Of a stretch of 64,000 nucleotides of DNA, positions 60,223 through 64,000 are shown piece after piece. Where the stretch lies: assembly GCF_029714305.1 (NCBI RefSeq), contig NZ_CP121647.1, positions 620,001-684,000 of the forward strand, written 5' to 3'. The translations under genes and the position numbers were made by a program. The notes under the pieces are model-generated. The model searched no databases. It was not told the origin of the DNA and saw nothing but the letters and a program-made list of their open reading frames with translations. The stretch's first letter is position 1; every line of letters starts with the position of its first letter. The stretch is from Bradyrhizobium sp. CB3481. Its GTDB lineage: Bacteria > Pseudomonadota > Alphaproteobacteria > Rhizobiales > Xanthobacteraceae.

Positions 60223-61320
60223 ATGCCCGAACCATTGACGCTCAGGGAAATCAAGGCTCGTCCTGTGATCCTCAAGCTCAAGCGGCCGGTAGTCGTGCGT
60301 ATCGCCACGATATCGGAGTGGCCGCTCATTCTCATCGATCTCATCACCGAGGAGGGCATCGTAGGGCGAAGCTATCTCGAGCCCTACATCGTGAAATCGA
60401 TGCGATATCTGGTTCCCGCGATCCATGATCTCGGCGAATTGCTCAGAGGCCGGAACGTGGCGCCTGTCGAACTCTTCGAGGCGGCGCGCAAATCTCTGCA
60501 TTTCGTCGGCTATGAGGGATTGTCCATGATTGCCGCCTCCGGCCTTGACATGGCCGCGTGGGACGCGCTGGCGAAGGCTGCAAATAAGCCGCTCTGCGTG
60601 CTGTTGGGTGGTACGGTCGGCGCCGTGAAATCGTACAACAGCAACGGCCTTTGGCTGAAAGAGCCGGCCGCGGTCGCGGCGGAAGCGATGGAATTGCGCG
60701 AGGAAGGAGGATTCTCCGCTCTGAAACTGCGGCTAGGCAGAAGCGATCCGCGCGATGATTTGGCTACTCTCGACGCCGTTCGCAGAGCTGTCGGTGACAG
60801 CGTGCACTTGATGATTGACTACAACCAGGGACTAAATCTCGCAGAAGCCATCGAGCGATGTCACATGATCGATGACCATGGGCTCGACTGGATTGAAGAA
60901 CCCGTCGTCTATGACAATCTCGACGGCTACGCTCAACTCGCGGCGGAACTGAAGACCCCGATCCAGATCGGAGAGAATTTCTATGGGCCCAGGGAAATGC
61001 ATAAGGCGATTGGGAAAAAAGCCTGCGACCTGGTGATGCCGGATTTCATGCGCATCGGGGGTGTGACCGGTTGGATGCGCGCGGCAGCGATTGCCGGCGC
61101 GGCGGGCATACCGATATCAACACATCTTTATCCGGAAGTTGCCGCTCACGTCATGCGCGCAACAGAGACGGCGCATTGGCTGGAGTGGCAGGATTGGGCC
61201 GATCCGATTCTCGAACGGCCCTATGAAGTGAAGCATGGGCTATTGCATATTCCTGACGCGCCCGGTCTTGGCCTGGAATGGAACGAAGGCGCAGTCGCGG
61301 CTCATCTCGCAAGCCTCTAA
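60223..61320 (+). CDS. Mandelate-racemase-like enolase-superfamily enzyme
   Basis: 365 residues from the ATG at 60223; the upstream extension is TetR promoter DNA. Enolase-superfamily metal ligands: Asp199 (in LMIDYNQ), Glu225 (WIEEPV), Glu251 (IGENF). Base pair: Lys168 in SALKLRLG (K-x-R instead of the usual K-x-K) and His301 (STHLYPE) with Asp274. The overall pattern is of the mandelate-racemase subgroup, which abstracts a proton alpha to a carboxylate. No substrate can be assigned; the MR-type His-Asp dyad implies either racemase or dehydratase activity. Confidence 0.9.
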   Translation: MPEPLTLREIKARPVILKLKRPVVVRIATISEWPLILIDLITEEGIVGRSYLEPYIVKSMRYLVPAIHDLGELLRGRNVAPVELFEAARKSLHFVGYEGLSMIAASGLDMAAWDALAKAANKPLCVLLGGTVGAVKSYNSNGLWLKEPAAVAAEAMELREEGGFSALKLRLGRSDPRDDLATLDAVRRAVGDSVHLMIDYNQGLNLAEAIERCHMIDDHGLDWIEEPVVYDNLDGYAQLAAELKTPIQIGENFYGPREMHKAIGKKACDLVMPDFMRIGGVTGWMRAAAIAGAAGIPISTHLYPEVAAHVMRATETAHWLEWQDWADPILERPYEVKHGLLHIPDAPGLGLEWNEGAVAAHLASL

Positions 61321-61367
61321 GCCGCGGCAGAACAGGCTTGTCCGACTTATCGGCGACTGGCTTGTCT

Positions 61368-62819
61368 TCAAAACATCTCAAAATACTCGCGGTGTTCCCA
61401 GTCCGATACCTCGGCCTGGAAACGCTCGATCTCCGCGTTCTTGATGTGGACGTAGTAGTCCACGAACTCCGCCCCCAGCGCGCCGCGGAAGAACGGATCG
61501 TCCTGTAGCGCGAACACCGCCTCGCGAAGACTCTTCGGCAACAGCGCGGCCTTGATCTCATACGGCGTGTCGGCTGACGGGGGCGGATCGAGCTTGCGGT
61601 CGACGCCGTCGAGCCCGGAGAGAATCTGCGAGGCCATGTAGAGATAGGGGTTCGCGGCGGGTTCGCCGATGCGGTTTTCCAGCCGCGTGGCGGCATCGTT
61701 CGGCCCGCCGAGCACGCGGATCATGACGCCGCGGTTGTCGCGGCCCCAGATCGCGCGATCGGGCGCCAGCGAATAGGAGCGGTAGCGCTTGTAGCCGTTG
61801 ATGGTCGGCGTCGTGAACACGGTGGAGGCGCGGGCGTGCTCCAGCAGTCCTGCGAGATAGGCGCGTCCAAACGGGCTCAGCGCCTCGCCGGCGTCCTTCG
61901 CCATGAACGCATTCTCGCCGTTCTCACGCGACACCAGCGATTGATGCAGGTGCCAGCCGGAGGCGAATACGTTGGGCAATTTCGGCCGGCACATGAAGGT
62001 CGCGTGATAACCATGGCGGCGCGCGATCTGCTTCACGGCCGAGCGGAACAGCATCATGTTGTCGGCAGGCACCAGCCCCTTGGTCGGCTGGAAGGTGAAT
62101 TCGCACTGGCTCGGGCCGAACTCGACCTCGACCGAGCGCAGGGGCAGGCCGAGCGCCAGCACGTCGCGGCGGATGATTTCCAGCGCCGGCTCCATCTGGT
62201 CGTAGCGCTGCTCGGTCAGATATTGATAGCCATGCGAGAGCAGGCTGACCGATGGCGGCCGCCCGGGCTGGCCGGCATCGTCGGGCGTCATGTGCGCATC
62301 GTCGAGCTTGAAGAGGTGGAATTCGACCTCGAGGCCAGCGACGAAATCGAAGCCGCGCTGCCCGAGCTGGTCGATCACCCTGCGATAGAGGTGGCGTGTG
62401 GCGAACGGCACCGGGCGGCCGTCGTTGAAATAGAGGTCGCAGAGCAGCCAGCCCGTGGTCGGCGCCCAGGGCAGCACGCGGAACGTGGTGGGATCGGCCA
62501 CCATCAGCACGTCGGCGGCGCCTTCCATCTCCTTCATGCCAAAACCGCCGCCTGATGTGAACACCGGGAACACCGTCTTGTGCGAGGTGTCCTTGGCCAG
62601 CATCGTGGTGGTGATGGAGCAGCCGCTTTCCAGCGATGCGATCGCCTCGCTCGCAATCAGCGTCTTGCCGCGCAGGATGCCATGCTGATCGGGGAACGAT
62701 AGGCGGATGACTTCGAGATTCTTCTCTTCGACGATCTTGCGCAGGCGGGTGGCCACCTCGCGTTGTTCGTCAGACCAAAGGCCGTGACGTTCGACAAAAC
62801 TCAAGGCGTTGCTCCCCAT
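61368..62819 (-). CDS. Glutamine-synthetase-like ligase next to a Rieske oxygenase
   Basis: 483 residues of glutamine-synthetase fold: FPDQHGILRGKTL (N-domain), GLEVEFHLFK and EVEFGPSQCEFTF (metal glutamates), NGYKRYRSYSLAPDRAIWGR with NRGVMIRVLG, and ENRIGEPAANPYLYMASQI. It lacks the long loop and adenylylation Tyr region of housekeeping GlnA, so it is of the gamma-glutamylamine/anilide or related group. It may ligate glutamate to an amine substrate. Its neighbour is a Rieske oxygenase, as in aniline catabolism. Confidence 0.88.
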   Translation of the reverse strand: MGSNALSFVERHGLWSDEQREVATRLRKIVEEKNLEVIRLSFPDQHGILRGKTLIASEAIASLESGCSITTTMLAKDTSHKTVFPVFTSGGGFGMKEMEGAADVLMVADPTTFRVLPWAPTTGWLLCDLYFNDGRPVPFATRHLYRRVIDQLGQRGFDFVAGLEVEFHLFKLDDAHMTPDDAGQPGRPPSVSLLSHGYQYLTEQRYDQMEPALEIIRRDVLALGLPLRSVEVEFGPSQCEFTFQPTKGLVPADNMMLFRSAVKQIARRHGYHATFMCRPKLPNVFASGWHLHQSLVSRENGENAFMAKDAGEALSPFGRAYLAGLLEHARASTVFTTPTINGYKRYRSYSLAPDRAIWGRDNRGVMIRVLGGPNDAATRLENRIGEPAANPYLYMASQILSGLDGVDRKLDPPPSADTPYEIKAALLPKSLREAVFALQDDPFFRGALGAEFVDYYVHIKNAEIERFQAEVSDWEHREYFEMF

Positions 62820-62823
62820 CTTC

Positions 62824-62905
62824 CGTCATTCCGGGGCGATGCGCAGCATCGAACCCGGAATCTCGAGATTCCGGGTTCGGCTCTGCGAGCCGCCCCGGAA
62901 TGACG
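62824..62905. repeat. Palindromic repeat, family I
   Basis: CGTCATTCCGGGGCGATGCG / CGAGCCGCCCCGGAATGACG with AACCCGGAATCTCGAGATTC at the centre (perfect inner arm). Lies between the glutamine-synthetase-like gene and the Rieske gene, about 13 bases after the latter's stop codon. Confidence 0.85.
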
Positions 62906-62917
62906 GTGCCACAAACA

Positions 62918-64000
62918 TCACTCCGCCGCCGTCAGATGCGTAACCTTCCCAGCGATCTCGCGCGGCACCGGCGCGGCCCAGGGCGCGCCGCGGCGGCGCT
63001 TGACGTCGACTTCCATCCAGTAGAGCTCCCAGCCCAGCGTCGGCCCGATGCCGTCCATTGTCGCCGGCCCCTGAATGCTGCGGGCCGTCGCGTCATCAAG
63101 AAACAGCATCGGCTTCTCGCCACCCACGACTTTCTCGATCTCCTGCCGCAGCAGGCGGCGGTACTGCACGATCGCCTTGTCGGAAGTGCCGAGATGCTCG
63201 TTGGTGCGGTCCTGGATCGGCCCCATCGATTCCACCGCCCACTGGTCATGGACGTTGATGTCGCTGCCCATGCCGGTATAGGTCGCGGTCGCCTGCTCGT
63301 GCGGATCAAAGCCGTAATCGTTGCTCTTGTTCTTGCGCGATTTGTAATCCGGCAGTTCATACAGCTCGAGCCGCTGGTCGCGCATCTTCTTCTTGTCGAC
63401 CGGCGCCGTATAGGAGGTGAAGATCGCGTACCAGTAGCAGTTCTCGTCATCGATGGGCACGTGCCACTGCGTGATCGTCATCTCCTGGCTCATCGGAATG
63501 ACGAAGCCGTGCGGGAAAAGCTGGTTGGTGACGCGCACATGCGTCCGCTCTTCGTCAAGCTCGCGCAGCGCGATCAGCCGCAGGCCATATTCGGTGTGCT
63601 CGACATTGATGATCGGGTTGTCGTATTCGCGCAAAATCTTCGTCATCGGCATGTCGCTGCTGGCGGATGCGCCGCGGAACTGCTTGCCATAGGCCGTGGA
63701 CGTGTCCTCGTCTTCGAAGAAGCGATGCAGGAACGAGGCGTGTGCCGGATCGATACCGACTTCGAGCGCCTGCAGCCAGTTGCAATTGATGTGGCCCTTG
63801 AACGCAAAGGTGTGGCTGTCGGGCGCGACGAAACAATCGATCTCCGGAAAGGCCGGCGGCTCGCCTTCGCCGAGATACGCCCAGAGAATGCCGCTCTTCT
63901 CGACCACGGGATAGGAACGCTGCCTGATGCCCTGACACAGCTTCGAGCCCTTCGGCTCGGCCGGCGTTTCCAGGCATTGGCCGGAGACATCGAACAGCCA
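62918..64000 (-). CDS. Rieske oxygenase alpha subunit, 5' end beyond the window
   Basis: 361 residues are visible; the frame continues off the right edge (upstream residues read WLFDVSGQCLETPAEPKGSK), so the N-terminal Rieske [2Fe-2S] CxH...CxxH motif lies mostly outside. The visible part ends the Rieske domain (SYPVVEKSGILWAYLGEGE) and holds the catalytic Fe site: NWLQALEVGIDPAHASFLHR with its conserved Asp and two His, plus the final Asp region. It resembles phenoxybenzoate/aromatic dioxygenase alpha subunits of about 420-440 residues. Oriented with the glutamine-synthetase-like gene downstream. Confidence 0.9.
   Translation of the reverse strand, partial: WLFDVSGQCLETPAEPKGSKLCQGIRQRSYPVVEKSGILWAYLGEGEPPAFPEIDCFVAPDSHTFAFKGHINCNWLQALEVGIDPAHASFLHRFFEDEDTSTAYGKQFRGASASSDMPMTKILREYDNPIINVEHTEYGLRLIALRELDEERTHVRVTNQLFPHGFVIPMSQEMTITQWHVPIDDENCYWYAIFTSYTAPVDKKKMRDQRLELYELPDYKSRKNKSNDYGFDPHEQATATYTGMGSDINVHDQWAVESMGPIQDRTNEHLGTSDKAIVQYRRLLRQEIEKVVGGEKPMLFLDDATARSIQGPATMDGIGPTLGWELYWMEVDVKRRRGAPWAAPVPREIAGKVTHLTAAE

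Overview
The window is high-GC alphaproteobacterial chromosome, most likely from a Bradyrhizobium/Rhodopseudomonas-type member of the Nitrobacteraceae. The evidence is the dense high-GC coding, the Sox operon with an ArsR regulator, many branched-chain-amino-acid-type solute-binding proteins, a CYP199A-type P450 closely similar to the R. palustris enzymes, and at least sixteen intergenic palindromic repeats of the kind that litter these genomes. I saw no rRNA, tRNA, CRISPR array, transposase or phage gene.

Layout. (1) 1-6467: a minus-strand thiosulfate-oxidation operon soxC-D-X-Y-Z-A-(SoxAX-accessory-like)-B, with soxB cut by the window edge, and a divergent persulfide-sensor-type ArsR regulator. 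(2) 6515-14367: mixed metabolic genes: a DUF938 methyltransferase, two MFS carriers, an NTF2-like protein, a VOC protein, a carboxymuconolactone-decarboxylase-family protein and a tandem acyl-CoA dehydrogenase pair whose active-site motifs are complementary. (3) 14536-20468: an orphan amino-acid-binding protein, an L,D-transpeptidase, a cytochrome bd/CIO operon with a 43-residue CydX-like subunit, and a membrane protein built from an internal duplication. (4) 20643-26551: an ECF sigma factor and an overlapping operon of histidine kinase, REC-DUF3369 hybrid kinase and OmpR-type regulator. (5) 26884-29310: an orphan UgpB-like binding protein and an APH-fold kinase with an altered catalytic loop.

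(6) 29540-41398: an apparent organic-nitrogen island. It has a peptide/nickel-type ABC transporter whose two ATPases are fused, an AtzG/AtzE/HpxZ amidohydrolase set, a GntR regulator, PuuD urate hydroxylase and, on the other strand, allophanate hydrolase AtzF. Together they suggest import and stepwise hydrolysis of a ureide or carboxylated urea. (7) 41610-51612: aromatic and phenylpropanoid catabolism: feruloyl-CoA synthase, a CYP199A-type O-demethylase, a tannase/feruloyl-esterase-family protein, two paralogous binding proteins and three MarR regulators placed next to their likely targets. (8) 51743-54533: NDH-2 and an ECF sigma factor with a C-terminal SnoaL domain. (9) 54847-64000: a complete Liv-type ABC operon, a TetR regulator, a mandelate-racemase-like enzyme, a glutamine-synthetase-like ligase and a Rieske oxygenase (cut by the right edge).

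The most unusual signals are the palindromic repeats. One copy lies in frame inside the fused ABC ATPase and encodes its interdomain linker. Several others abut, or even supply, the stop codons of the genes before them. Two tandem copies separate a binding-protein gene from its permease genes. The nitrogen island, the paired glutamine-synthetase-like/Rieske genes, the half-site acyl-CoA dehydrogenases and the duplicated TM/PH-like membrane protein are the best biochemical leads.
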